Assembly: GCA_964342355.1 (NCBI GenBank)
Contig: CAYFFG010000001.1
Span: 62,001-126,000, forward strand
Reading direction: 5' to 3'
Length of the DNA: 64,000 nt
Origin: Hirschia sp964342355
GTDB lineage: Bacteria; Pseudomonadota; Alphaproteobacteria; Caulobacterales; Hyphomonadaceae
Part shown: in pieces, positions 43,810-53,011 of the stretch
How positions within the stretch are numbered: the first letter of the stretch is position 1
Layout of the letters: every line of letters starts with the position of its first letter
Notes under the pieces: model-generated
The model's input: the letters and a program-made list of their open reading frames with translations, nothing else
Database searches by the model: none
Told to the model about the DNA's origin: nothing
Made by a program: the position numbers and the translations under genes

Positions 43810-44976
43810 TTGACATCGCGGCAAATTGAAGAATTAAACGCGTTTGCACAAGCCAAATTGGACGCTTTAGAAGCAAGAAAAACCCGTCGGGTGCTGACGC
43901 CGACTGTCCGGTCGAGTTCCGTGACAGCTGACCGAAATGGCAAAACCCTCACAACCTTCTGCGATAATGATTATCTTGGGCTGTCAAAACACCCTGAAGT
44001 GATCGCTGCTGCTGTAGAGGCTGCGCAAACCTATGGCGCAGGCGCAGGGGCGTCGCGACTGGTGTCTGGCGAATGTCCGCTGAATGGTCAGCTGGAGGCT
44101 GCGATAGCGCGCGCCAAAGGCCAGCCTGCGTGTCGGGTGTTTGGATCAGGCTTTCTGGCAAATGTCGGTGTTGTTCAGGCGCTGGTCTCCAAAGGCGACA
44201 TTGTACTGATGGATGAATTGTCCCACGCCAGCATGCATGCCGGCGCGCGCCTGTCTGGCGCGAATGTGCACATGTTCCGCCATAATGATGTCGACGATCT
44301 GGAGAGTCTTTTGCGGGCTTTGCCGTCGGGCGGGCGCATTCTGGTGATGACGGAAACCGTTTTCTCAATGGATGGCGACTTGGCGCCGCTAAGAGAACTC
44401 AACGCCCTTTGTGAACAATATGGCGCATGGTTGATGACAGATGATGCGCATGGTTTTGGCGTCGTCCATGCCGACAATCCAGCGCCGATCCAGATGGGCA
44501 CGTTGTCAAAAGCAGTTGGTGTTTATGGCGGTTATGTTTGTGGTCCGGAAAAACTGATGGAGTTATTCATCAGCCGGGCGCGCAGTCTGGTCTATACGAC
44601 AGGTTTGCCGCCTGCTGTGCTGGGCGCAGCGCTGAAAGGCGTTGAGATCATTGAAAGAGAAGGGGATATGTTGGCGCGCGCCACAATTGAAAACGCTCGG
44701 CGGTTTGCGCGCGCTCTGGAACTTGATGAGCCGATTGGCGCTATCGTGCCAGTGATTGTCGGAAAAGAAACGGTTGCGCTGGACTTGCAATCCGGTCTGT
44801 TTGCGGACGGATTTCATGTGAGCGCTATTCGGCCGCCGACTGTCCCAGAAGGCACAGCGCGCCTTAGATTCTCATTTTCCGCAGAACATAGCAGCCAAGA
44901 TGTTGACGCGGTGTCGCAAAGTCTGAAACGTCATATGAAAGAAAAAAACATCTCGTTGGGACATTTGGCGCAATGA
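43810..44976 (+). CDS. bioF: 8-amino-7-oxononanoate synthase
   Basis: KAPA synthase, PLP-dependent, first of the shared biotin ring steps. 388 residues; FCDNDYLGLSKHPEV, GAGASRLVSGECPLN, MDELSHASMHAGARLSGA and the PLP lysine in GTLSKAVGVYGGY are present. The start is TTG at 43810 with GAGGAG seven bases upstream, since no ATG exists nearby. The stop overlaps bioD in ATGA. Confidence 0.94.
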   Translation: MTSRQIEELNAFAQAKLDALEARKTRRVLTPTVRSSSVTADRNGKTLTTFCDNDYLGLSKHPEVIAAAVEAAQTYGAGAGASRLVSGECPLNGQLEAAIARAKGQPACRVFGSGFLANVGVVQALVSKGDIVLMDELSHASMHAGARLSGANVHMFRHNDVDDLESLLRALPSGGRILVMTETVFSMDGDLAPLRELNALCEQYGAWLMTDDAHGFGVVHADNPAPIQMGTLSKAVGVYGGYVCGPEKLMELFISRARSLVYTTGLPPAVLGAALKGVEIIEREGDMLARATIENARRFARALELDEPIGAIVPVIVGKETVALDLQSGLFADGFHVSAIRPPTVPEGTARLRFSFSAEHSSQDVDAVSQSLKRHMKEKNISLGHLAQ

Positions 44977-45662
44977 ATTCCATTTTCATGACAGCCACCG
45001 GCACGGACATCGGAAAAACCCATGTCTCGTGCGCTTATCTTGCGTATTTGCGCAAAAAAGGGCTCAAGCCGACGCCTGTTAAGCCTTTGATGACTGGCTT
45101 TTCAAAAGATGCGCTCGACCAATCGGATGCAGGTAGATTGCTGATAGCGAGCGGACGCCCGGCCACAGAAGCCGAAATCAACATGATCTGTGCGTTGAAG
45201 CTGGAAGCGGAACTGGCGCCCAATGTGGCGGCGCGCCAGGCGGGTGTTAAAATCGACTATGATGACCTGCTGGCGTTTGTGAATTCGCGGATGCTTTTGT
45301 CAGAAGGGCCTGTCCTTGTTGAAGGCGCTGGCGGGATTATGTCGCCGGTGAATGACGAGAAATTGCATGTGGATCTGGTCAATGATCTGGCCATGCCGTG
45401 CTTTTTGCTGGCCTCAAACTATCTTGGCGCAGTCAGCCACACATTGTCGGCGCTGGAGGTGTTGAAAGCACGCGCGGCCAGAACGTTGGCTGTTATCATC
45501 ACACAGCCAACGGCAGACCATGGCCGCCCTGAAGGTTTAGCTGAGGAATTAGCGCGCTGGTCGGATACCCCATGCTTGATCGCGCCATATTCTGCGGACG
45601 CCACAGCAATGGAAAGTCTTGCTGAAGAAATGGATGCGCTGATCGGCGTTGTTAGCGTATAG
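44973..45662 (+). CDS. bioD: Dethiobiotin synthetase
   Basis: ATP-dependent carboxylation of DAPA to dethiobiotin. 229 residues; the P-loop is TATGTDIGKTHVS, with EGAGGIMSPVNDE and a Lys near PVKPLMTGF. Overlaps bioF by four bases; the 3' end overlaps the converging thioesterase gene by 11 bp. Confidence 0.94.
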   Translation: MNSIFMTATGTDIGKTHVSCAYLAYLRKKGLKPTPVKPLMTGFSKDALDQSDAGRLLIASGRPATEAEINMICALKLEAELAPNVAARQAGVKIDYDDLLAFVNSRMLLSEGPVLVEGAGGIMSPVNDEKLHVDLVNDLAMPCFLLASNYLGAVSHTLSALEVLKARAARTLAVIITQPTADHGRPEGLAEELARWSDTPCLIAPYSADATAMESLAEEMDALIGVVSV

Positions 45663-46092
45663 GCGCAGGACGTTGGCGCAGACGCTTAATCGTACCTGAA
45701 AAGTTAAGGACGATACGGTCTTCAACGGTCATGACGCCACGCACGAATATGAGTGAGCCTCCAGAACGCATGACATCGCCGCGCGCTTCAACGCGTTCGC
45801 CTTCTTTGACGCCGGAAATAAATTCAGAAGCAAAAGACACGGTAACGCCTGAATCTTCGCCCAAAGCATCCGTCGCGATCGTGAAAAGCGCACTGTCAGC
45901 CAATGACATGATACAGCCGCCGTGCATGTTGCCGTGACCGTTTAAGTGACGTTGTTCGGCGCGGAAGGAGGTGACGTGACCTTGTTCGTCCTTGCGGAAG
46001 TAAAACGGACCAACTGTTTCGCACTCATAATAGTCATCAGTCCATTTGTACCAGCCGGCGTATTCGCCATCGTCTACTAATACAGCGCCCAT
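45652..46092 (-). CDS. PaaI-like hotdog-fold thioesterase
   Basis: 146 residues with the hotdog motif HGNMHGGCIMSLADSALF, where Asp is the catalytic-type residue. Such enzymes hydrolyse acyl- or phenylacetyl-CoA; substrate unknown. ATG at 46092. Overlaps bioD by 11 bp tail to tail. Confidence 0.85.
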   Translation of the reverse strand: MGAVLVDDGEYAGWYKWTDDYYECETVGPFYFRKDEQGHVTSFRAEQRHLNGHGNMHGGCIMSLADSALFTIATDALGEDSGVTVSFASEFISGVKEGERVEARGDVMRSGGSLIFVRGVMTVEDRIVLNFSGTIKRLRQRPAPIR

Positions 46093-46161
46093 AGTATTTC
46101 TCGGAATTTGTGTTGTCTGTCTTGCGGTTTAGGTGGGTTGTCGTGACGCTGGCGTCAATTG

Positions 46162-46686
46162 TCAACGATTGCTGCTGGCAAGTTGGCGCAAAGAGGTGAA
46201 ATACTGCCGGGCGCGCTCTTCCGTCTCTTTAATTGGAAAGTCGGCCAGATTATCCGCAGTCCAGCCGTTTGCAGGTGGTTCGAGCGCGTCATAGAGCGAT
46301 TGCATCGCGCTCTTGAACGTTTCATCGAGGGGGAGGCGGGAAGAGGCCAGTAACAGTGCCTGGATTTCGTGGATGCGCTTTAACCGTCTGAAAGCACGCG
46401 AAATATCAGGTAAGGCGTCAGGCGTTTTGCGCCAATTTTTGTCTTTAAAAACGTCCTGGACGATAACCTGTCCGGCGCCATAGCAATCATAAGCGACGCA
46501 GCCAGGAAAACCGTCTTCCGCAAGTGTGGCGTGCATCAGGCACAGATTGTTTTCGGCAAGGTGCGGGCAGGGAATGTTTTCTTTTTTGTCGATGGCGAAT
46601 TCGTCGCTCTCGTCAAAGGCATAGACGACACAGCATAGCGCTGCGCAGTTCATACAGTCCGGTTGGAACTTACTGTCTGACCCCAA
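46162..46686 (-). CDS. Cys-rich protein with CxxCxxxCC motif
   Basis: 174 residues. The N-terminal half has CMNCAALCCV, then CPHL, CLMH, and CVAYDCYGAGQ, eight Cys plus conserved acids. The same module occurs as the N-terminal part of some actinobacterial pentapeptide-repeat proteins; here it stands alone with a helical C-terminal half. It probably binds zinc or an iron-sulfur cluster (YkgJ-type). The start is TTG at 46686 after AGGGTGA. Function unknown. Confidence 0.7.
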   Translation of the reverse strand: MGSDSKFQPDCMNCAALCCVVYAFDESDEFAIDKKENIPCPHLAENNLCLMHATLAEDGFPGCVAYDCYGAGQVIVQDVFKDKNWRKTPDALPDISRAFRRLKRIHEIQALLLASSRLPLDETFKSAMQSLYDALEPPANGWTADNLADFPIKETEERARQYFTSLRQLASSNR

Positions 46687-46783
46687 GCGTGATCACCCTA
46701 CATATTGTCCGCCTGTGACCACCAAACAAAAAAGCGGCAGCGTTTCAAGCATGCGGCAGCAGGAGGTTGGCAAATCTTTGGCG

Positions 46784-47140
46784 CTAATTATAGGCGGCGA
46801 TGGTTTTGATCACTTTACCGTCTGCGTTGAACACAAAGGTCTCAGCAACACGTTGGGAGCGGTGATTGAGATAAATGAGCGTCAAAGCGTCGGAAGAGAC
46901 AAAGAGTTCATCGACCTCAAAAAACAGGTTTGGCGCAGCTTCTAACGCTTGTTCCCAATATGCGCGCAACGCCTGCATGCCTTCAACGCGGGGAATGCTT
47001 TCGCCAGCTTCGGAGCGTCCGCGCGGGGAGTGGAGGACGACGCTTTCAGCATAATCGGCCAGCACGGCGTCGATATCGCGATCATTCCAGGCCTGAACCC
47101 ATTTGCGGGCGAAAGTCTCAGCAAAGTCGCGATCCAGCAT
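46784..47140 (-). CDS. SnoaL-like / NTF2-fold protein
   Basis: 118 residues with the typical pattern FARKWVQAWNDRDIDAVLADYAE (in part), and AYWEQALEAAPNLFFEVDEL. A small alpha-beta barrel often used as an isomerase or hydrolase scaffold; the function is not predictable. ATG at 47140 follows GGAG. Confidence 0.8.
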   Translation of the reverse strand: MLDRDFAETFARKWVQAWNDRDIDAVLADYAESVVLHSPRGRSEAGESIPRVEGMQALRAYWEQALEAAPNLFFEVDELFVSSDALTLIYLNHRSQRVAETFVFNADGKVIKTIAAYN

Positions 47141-47409
47141 GGAAATCTCCGTGGGTTAGAGCTATCTGAAGCTTTGAAACGCACTGAGATTCGGGTCAAG
47201 TTTTTGCCGCTTAAGTCGTTGCCCAAGTTGACGCTAGGACAAGATTTGTAATGAAAAAATCGCAGTTGACGTGCGCGTAAGGTTGGCTGACAGGTTCGCT
47301 TAAGAGTGGTAATGTTCATCAACCAGTCAGGCGGAAACAGATAAATCGCCCTGGGAAGTTGCGGCGTTGAGGGTCGCGCACACCACGTCTTTGGAAGGGA
47401 GAACATGTC

Positions 47410-48729
47410 ATGGCCGACACGGTCGACGTGCAAACGGAAGAACAAGAAAGCCCGTTAGATTTTATCGCTCGCGGCGGTTTGCTGGAGGGCGGCGTTGTGC
47501 CGGACCCGACACAGGTCGACATGGACCGGTTTAATCTGATCCACCCTGAATTATGGCGTCAGGAGAAATACTGGGACTATTTCCGCTGGCTGCGTGAAAA
47601 CTCTCCAGTTCACTACACGAAGGAATCCATGTTCGGCCCTTACTGGTCGATCACACGCTATGACGACATTGTCTCCATCGACACAAACCATAAGCAGTTT
47701 TCTTCAGACTCCAAGTTTGGCGGCATCACGCTGGTTGATCAGGACGAAGATTTTCAGCTGCCAATGTTCATCGCGATGGATGAGCCAAAGCACTCTGAAC
47801 AGCGTAAAACCGTTCAGCCGATCGTTGCGCCGCCTGCGCTGCGTGACTTTGAGGAGCTGATCCGCGAACGCACTATTCGCACGTTGGACAGTCTGCCTGT
47901 CGGCGAACCCTTTGACTGGGTGGATCGTGTGTCTATCGAGCTGACTGGCATGATGCTGGCGACATTGTTTGGTTTCCCGCAGGAAGAGCGTCGCAAACTG
48001 ACGCGCTGGTCTGATGTGGCGACCGGTCGTTTCAACAAGGAGATCTGTCCGGGCGGTGAAGAGCAATGGCGCACAGAGCTATTGGAATGCTTAGGTCGCT
48101 TTAACGAGATCTGGCAGGAGCGTGCGCAGAGCGAAGAGCCGGGCCAAGACCTCATCTCCATGCTGGCGCACGGGGAAAAGACCCAAAACATGGACCAGAT
48201 GGAATATCTGGGGAATCTCATCCTGTTGATCGTGGGCGGTAACGACACGTCCCGTAACACAATGACCGGTTCAATCTATGGCTGGAACAAATTCCCGAAA
48301 GAATATGAGAAAGTCACTGCTGACCCATCTCGTATTCCGGACATGGTGTCTGAAGTCATCCGTTGGCAGACACCGCTGGCTTACATGCGCCGCACAGCGC
48401 TGGAAGACGTGGAGTTCCAGGGCAAAACCATCAAGAAAGGCGACAAGGTCGTCATGTGGTATGCTTCCGGTAACCGCGATGAAAGCGTGATCGAGAACCC
48501 GAATGCGATTTGGATCGACCGTCCGAACGTGCGCCGACACTTGTCCTTTGGATTCGGTATCCACCGGTGTGTGGGCAACCGCCTGGCGGAACAGCAGTTG
48601 CGCATTCTGTGGGAAGAGCTGCTCAAACGCTATGAGTTCGTTCAGGTGCTTGAAGAGCCAGAGCGCCTGCCAAACGCATTCGTAAAAGGCTATCACCGCA
48701 TGAATGTGGTGTTGCACCCCAAAAAATAG
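47410..48729 (+). CDS. Cytochrome P450, CYP153-type alkane/fatty-acid omega-hydroxylase
   Basis: 439 residues. Heme Cys loop is FGFGIHRCVGNRLAEQQLRI, ExxR of helix K is in EVIRWQTPLAYMRR, and the I-helix is VGGNDTSRN. The runs WQTPLAYMRR, KKGDKVVMWYASGNRDE and GNRLAE-QLRILWEELLKR are those of CYP153 terminal alkane hydroxylases. It needs a ferredoxin and reductase, neither of which is adjacent. ATG at 47410 follows GGGAG. The upstream 269 bp hold no gene. A strong terminator follows. Confidence 0.88.
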   Translation: MADTVDVQTEEQESPLDFIARGGLLEGGVVPDPTQVDMDRFNLIHPELWRQEKYWDYFRWLRENSPVHYTKESMFGPYWSITRYDDIVSIDTNHKQFSSDSKFGGITLVDQDEDFQLPMFIAMDEPKHSEQRKTVQPIVAPPALRDFEELIRERTIRTLDSLPVGEPFDWVDRVSIELTGMMLATLFGFPQEERRKLTRWSDVATGRFNKEICPGGEEQWRTELLECLGRFNEIWQERAQSEEPGQDLISMLAHGEKTQNMDQMEYLGNLILLIVGGNDTSRNTMTGSIYGWNKFPKEYEKVTADPSRIPDMVSEVIRWQTPLAYMRRTALEDVEFQGKTIKKGDKVVMWYASGNRDESVIENPNAIWIDRPNVRRHLSFGFGIHRCVGNRLAEQQLRILWEELLKRYEFVQVLEEPERLPNAFVKGYHRMNVVLHPKK

Positions 48730-48756
48730 CAGACCTTAAGCGTCTGGACCTAAAGC

Positions 48757-48790
48757 CTGTCTGCGCCTAGTGAATGGGCGCAGACAGTTT
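48757..48790 (+). terminator. Intrinsic terminator after the P450 gene
   Basis: CTGTCTGCGCC / GGCGCAGACAG, an 11 bp stem with a 9-base loop (48757-48787), followed by TTTGCGTTTT. An in-frame ATG of the next gene (48774) lies inside the loop, which argues against that start. Confidence 0.88.
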
Positions 48791-48809
48791 GCGTTTTGGA
48801 GACAGTGGA

Positions 48810-49583
48810 ATGAAAGATCGAGTAAAGCCGCTAAAAGGGGTGATGAATTTTCGCGACTTCGGCGGTTACAGCGGAGACGACGGCGCAATTGTGAAGCCGG
48901 GACTATTGTTCCGCACAGGATCTTTGCATCGCGCCGATGACTCCGACATCGACTTTCTCAACACGCTGAACATCGACTTTCAGGTTGATTTGCGCCGTCA
49001 GGCCGAGCGTGCGCATGAGCCAAACAAATGGGCCCCGCACGAAGTGCACACATATAACGACACAACGGGTATTGCCGGCGCGCACATTGAATTCATGAAA
49101 AATGGCCAACTGACCGCAGACAGCTCACGTCAGTTCATGGTGGATTACTATGCGCGTGCGCCATGGGTGGATAGCCATGTGGACCTTTACCAGCGTTGGT
49201 TCCGCCGCTTAGCGGAAACAGACGGCGCTGGCATGATCAATTGTGCTGCAGGGAAAGACCGTACGGGGATTGGCTGTGCGCTGACACTGACACTTGTTGG
49301 TGTGGATGATGACACGGTCATGCAAGACTATCTTCTGACCAATACGGCTGTGAACCTGGAAGAACGCTTGCCGAAAGCGCGCGCAAAGTGGGAAGAGCGT
49401 TTGGGCATCAAGCTCGATAATGATGAAGTTGTGCATCCGTTTTTGGGGGTGAAGGAAGAGTATCTTCACAAGGCCTACGCAACCATTCGTGAAAAGCATG
49501 GTTCGATTGAAGGCTATGCTGAGGAAGTCCTCGGCGTGGATGAAAGTCGTCGCCAGCAACTCAAAGACAAGCTGCTAGGCTAA
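48810..49583 (+). CDS. Tyrosine-protein-phosphatase-like protein
   Basis: About 257 residues of the Y_phosphatase3/DUF type. The CX5R loop is INCAAGKDRTGIG. N-terminal VMNFRDFGGYSGDDGAIVKPG is characteristic. A bacterial or secreted dual-specificity-like enzyme; substrate unknown. ATG at 48810 follows GGAG with good spacing; the earlier in-frame ATG is inside the terminator. Confidence 0.88.
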   Translation: MKDRVKPLKGVMNFRDFGGYSGDDGAIVKPGLLFRTGSLHRADDSDIDFLNTLNIDFQVDLRRQAERAHEPNKWAPHEVHTYNDTTGIAGAHIEFMKNGQLTADSSRQFMVDYYARAPWVDSHVDLYQRWFRRLAETDGAGMINCAAGKDRTGIGCALTLTLVGVDDDTVMQDYLLTNTAVNLEERLPKARAKWEERLGIKLDNDEVVHPFLGVKEEYLHKAYATIREKHGSIEGYAEEVLGVDESRRQQLKDKLLG

Positions 49584-49643
49584 GCCGTTTCAGCGCTTTC
49601 TGCTTGCCAATTGTCATGAAGAGCGGCACGAGATTGTTTGCTC

Positions 49644-51020
49644 ATGCTGACACGTACGCTAATTCCTTATGATGACCCCATTCGCGTGTTCGCCGCGTAT
49701 CGAGACGAACCGTACGCATTGCTATTGCATGGCGCCGGACGACGCTGGAGTTATATTTGCCTTGATCCGATAACGATCGTCGAAATGGGTAATGCTGAGG
49801 GTAACGATCCTCTTGGCGAAGTTGAGCAAAGCCTAAAAGCGCTAGAAATGGAACGTCCATCCGATGCGCCGCCATTTTGCGGCGGCTGGGCAGGGCTGTT
49901 GTCATTTGAGTTGGGACGCAGCCTGCTGCCTAAGCTTTTGGACGGTGCAAGCCGGCGCAATTGGCCAGATATCGCGCTTGGACTTTATGATCAGGTGGCG
50001 GTTTACGATCATGACACGCGATCAGCAGAGGTTTTTGTCTGGGATTGGGGCGGGCGGAAAAATCCTTCGACATTGGCGGAGCAACTCAGTTCAGCGTCTG
50101 GGCCGATTGCGCCTTGGTTGCTGCCGCTCTGTGTTGAAGCTCCATGTCCCCGGATTCCCAAACCTGAATACGCTGCGAAGATTGCCCGCACAGTAGATTA
50201 TGTGCATGCCGGTGATTGTTTTCAGTCGAATATTTCCCAGGCGTTTGATTTTGAGTTGGCCTCAGGCGCGCATCCTCTGCATCTGACACAGAGGTTGGAT
50301 ATGACGAGTGCTGCGCCTTTTTCAGCTTATTTGCGTTTGAATAAGCTGGCGCTGGCGTCCAACTCCCCAGAACGTTTTTTGAAAGTAAGACCGTCGATTG
50401 ATGGAAAACTGCAAGTCAGCACCAAGCCCATCAAAGGCACGCGCCCGCGTGGTAAATCGCCTGTAGAAGATAAACAGCTGGCGGATGAGTTGCTCGCCTC
50501 AGAAAAAGACCGTGCTGAAAATCTTATGATTGTCGATCTGATGCGGAACGATCTGTCTCGTGTGTCTGATCCGGGGTCTGTAAAGGTTCCTAAGTTAAAT
50601 GCGCTGGAGAGCTATGCGAACGTGCATCACCTCGTCTCCACAGTGACAAGCACCCTGTCTTCAGGGTTTGGCCTGGTTGATCTTTTAAGAGCCGCATTTC
50701 CTGGCGGATCAGTGACGGGCGCGCCCAAAATCCGCGCGATACAGATTATCAGTGAAATGGAAGAAGATGTGCGTGGCCCTTATTGCGGATCGCTTGTCTG
50801 GATGACGCCGGATGGGTTTATGGACTCATCTATATTGATCCGATCCACCGCATTTGAAGAAACTGATGATGGGTGGAAGGGAGAGTTTCGTGTTGGCGGG
50901 GGGATTGTGGCTGATTCAACACCGGAAGATGAGTATCAGGAAACCCTGGACAAGGGGCGGGCGCTCATCAGGGCTTTGACAGCAAGGATGGGTGAGACGG
51001 AGCGGCCAGATGCTGACTGA
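49644..51020 (+). CDS. pabB: Aminodeoxychorismate synthase component I
   Basis: With a glutaminase partner, converts chorismate to 4-amino-4-deoxychorismate for folate. About 458 residues; the C-terminal chorismate-binding domain has PIKGTRPRGK, KDRAENLMIVDLMRNDLSR and GSVTGAPKIRAIQIISEME. The conserved Lys of the PIKGT motif fits PabB rather than TrpE. No pabA is adjacent. Overlaps pabC by 11 bp. ATG at 49644. Confidence 0.92.
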   Translation: MLTRTLIPYDDPIRVFAAYRDEPYALLLHGAGRRWSYICLDPITIVEMGNAEGNDPLGEVEQSLKALEMERPSDAPPFCGGWAGLLSFELGRSLLPKLLDGASRRNWPDIALGLYDQVAVYDHDTRSAEVFVWDWGGRKNPSTLAEQLSSASGPIAPWLLPLCVEAPCPRIPKPEYAAKIARTVDYVHAGDCFQSNISQAFDFELASGAHPLHLTQRLDMTSAAPFSAYLRLNKLALASNSPERFLKVRPSIDGKLQVSTKPIKGTRPRGKSPVEDKQLADELLASEKDRAENLMIVDLMRNDLSRVSDPGSVKVPKLNALESYANVHHLVSTVTSTLSSGFGLVDLLRAAFPGGSVTGAPKIRAIQIISEMEEDVRGPYCGSLVWMTPDGFMDSSILIRSTAFEETDDGWKGEFRVGGGIVADSTPEDEYQETLDKGRALIRALTARMGETERPDAD

Positions 51021-51834
51021 AGTTTGGATCAATGGCGAATGGCGCTCAGTCAGGGAAGCTGCTGTTTCGGTGGATGACCGCAATTTCTTGTTGGGTGATG
51101 GTTGCTTTGAAACCATACGCTTTGCCAATGGCGTGATGGAGGGCGTGGACTATCATTTAAATCAGCTTGAACGATCCATGCGGGTGTTGGGAATCTCAAA
51201 TTCTCCCGGTCCGCGCGTGCTTTCAGACGCGCTGACAGAATGTGCTGACCGTCTCAATCACTCTGCAGTGACACTTGCTGCGGCTCGATTGACGCTCAGT
51301 CGGGGAGAGGGGCGTGGCGCAGACGGCGGTGGGACGCCAAATATTGTTGTTTCTGTTTCGCCTGCGCCTCAACGACCATTACAGCCGTTGCAGGTGAAAA
51401 CCAGCGCAATACGGCGCAATGAGACTTCTCCGGTCAGCACGATAAAAGCGACATCCTACGCAGATAATCTAAACGCCTTTAGAGATGCAAAATCTAAAGG
51501 CGCTGATGAGGCTTTAATGCTCAATACCCAGGGGCGGATTGCGGGTCTTTCTTTGGGTAATCTGCTGATTATGCGCGAAGAAGAAGTCATCACGCCGCCG
51601 GAAAGCGAAGGCGTGCGTCCTGGTTATATGCGGGAGCAGGTGTTGAGCGCGCTTAAGGACGGCGGGTTAAAGATCGACATCCGACCGGTCGAACCCGCGG
51701 AAATATTGGATGCAAACGCATCACTTTACGGAATGAATAGTTTGTGGGGCGTCCGGGCGCTAGCTAAACTTGATGGCAGGACAGTTTCATCTCATTCACG
51801 AGGTGAACAATTATTCGGCCATTTGATGGTTTAG
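51010..51834 (+). CDS. pabC: Class IV aminotransferase, probable 4-amino-4-deoxychorismate lyase
   Basis: 274 residues, PLP fold type IV. SVDDRNFLLGDGCFETIRF, ATSYADNLNAFRDAKSKGADEALM (in part; includes the PLP Lys region) and GEQLFGHLM match PabC/D-amino-acid-transaminase relatives. Overlap with pabB makes PabC function likely. The ATG at 51010 is in the pabB reading end; the stop overlaps the TadG-like gene in TTAG. Confidence 0.85.
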   Translation: MLTEVWINGEWRSVREAAVSVDDRNFLLGDGCFETIRFANGVMEGVDYHLNQLERSMRVLGISNSPGPRVLSDALTECADRLNHSAVTLAAARLTLSRGEGRGADGGGTPNIVVSVSPAPQRPLQPLQVKTSAIRRNETSPVSTIKATSYADNLNAFRDAKSKGADEALMLNTQGRIAGLSLGNLLIMREEEVITPPESEGVRPGYMREQVLSALKDGGLKIDIRPVEPAEILDANASLYGMNSLWGVRALAKLDGRTVSSHSRGEQLFGHLMV

Positions 51835-52427
51835 CAATTACCGGGATTGTTGGTTGTGCCGACCCATTCAACCTTCACAGATTCGCGTGGGCGCAGATAA
51901 TAGCGCTGGCTGAATGGCGTATCGCTGATGGGTTTGTCTTCAAAGAATGGCCCATTGTAGTGAAACAGCGATTTATGGGTGAAGTTCACCTCCGCCATGA
52001 TGACGGATCCTGAAGCTGGAAGGACATTTTCGTCAATTTCGAGCACGGTTCCTGCCGCAAATGCGGTAAGCCCGGCGCGTCCCTGGCTCCATTCAACGAC
52101 GGCGTCACCAGTATCATCGTCTTCGACAATGCTGGTTAGCCGCATTTGAAGCTCTGCTTCTGTTTCAGGGCGGATAATCATACGTGCGGCGTCAAAAATA
52201 TTGTCGACTTCGCAATAATCCACTTCAGGCGTTCTGGCGACCAAATCGCCAAGTGAGCTGGTTGTCGTAGTGACCCGCTGATTAGCTTCGACAAGAAATG
52301 AAACCTCGATTGTACCAACGTACAGTGCGACCAGCAAAGGCAGAATAAGGGCGAATTCAACCGCGGCGACACCTTTCGTGTCGGCTTTCAAACGTCTGAT
52401 ATGAGAGCGCAGCATGTGCAACATCAA
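51831..52427 (-). CDS. TadE/TadG-type pseudopilin-like protein
   Basis: 198 residues. An N-terminal basic tail and the prepilin-like motif KGVAAVEFALILPLLVALYVG form the TadE domain, followed by an extracytoplasmic region with an odd number of Cys. These minor components are processed by CpaA-type peptidase and support Flp pilus assembly. Overlaps the preceding TadE gene by four bases. Confidence 0.85.
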   Translation of the reverse strand: MMLHMLRSHIRRLKADTKGVAAVEFALILPLLVALYVGTIEVSFLVEANQRVTTTTSSLGDLVARTPEVDYCEVDNIFDAARMIIRPETEAELQMRLTSIVEDDDTGDAVVEWSQGRAGLTAFAAGTVLEIDENVLPASGSVIMAEVNFTHKSLFHYNGPFFEDKPISDTPFSQRYYLRPRESVKVEWVGTTNNPGNC

Positions 52428-53011
52428 TATGGTTCGTTTCTGAAAACGGCTGCCGCGCGCAGAAGGCGCGACCGGTCACCTAGGTTTATGAGCGGGTTAG
52501 AAAGCGCAGGGTTTAAGAGTTCGGGCAGGACAGGGGTGATAAGGTCCCACTTGTAATAAGCCTGTACCAGAACAATTTCGCTTGGACCGCCTGGGTCATA
52601 ATCGAAATCGTCTATCAAATTACCATCGTCATCGATGGGGAGCGCATTATCGCTTGCGTCTGCGGCCTGAAAGTCATCAAAGCGGTCAACATCAACCCAC
52701 AAATTGTCATCGCAATCTAAGAGGTCGAAGAGATTTCCGCATAGTAACTCTTTAAAATCACTAGCATCTGCGCCTGCGGTCTGAAGTTCGCCCGTGCGAA
52801 TGCGGCGGGCAGTTTCGTTGATGCCATAGTCTAGCGTGTTCATGAAAATGAACATCACGGCGATCTCGATCAGGCCGAAGATCAGGAAAAAGAAAACAGG
52901 CGCGATGAGCGCGAATTCCACCATGGTCGCGCCCTTGCGGTTGCGAAGGAACGCATCGCAGCGTCGCCGCCATAGCGGTTTTCGCTTATTTGAACTGAAG
53001 GCGTCTGCCAT
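52424..53011 (-). CDS. TadE-like pilus assembly protein
   Basis: About 195 residues. RNRKGATMVEFALIAPVFFF is the TadE motif at about residues 22-41. The mature part is rich in Asp (DFDYDPGG, DDDGNLIDD) and Leu. The ATG at 53011 is chosen over longer in-frame starts up to 53047; AGAGG lies somewhat upstream. Paired with the downstream TadG-like gene in a minus-strand unit. Confidence 0.85.
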   Translation of the reverse strand: MADAFSSNKRKPLWRRRCDAFLRNRKGATMVEFALIAPVFFFLIFGLIEIAVMFIFMNTLDYGINETARRIRTGELQTAGADASDFKELLCGNLFDLLDCDDNLWVDVDRFDDFQAADASDNALPIDDDGNLIDDFDYDPGGPSEIVLVQAYYKWDLITPVLPELLNPALSNPLINLGDRSRLLRAAAVFRNEPY

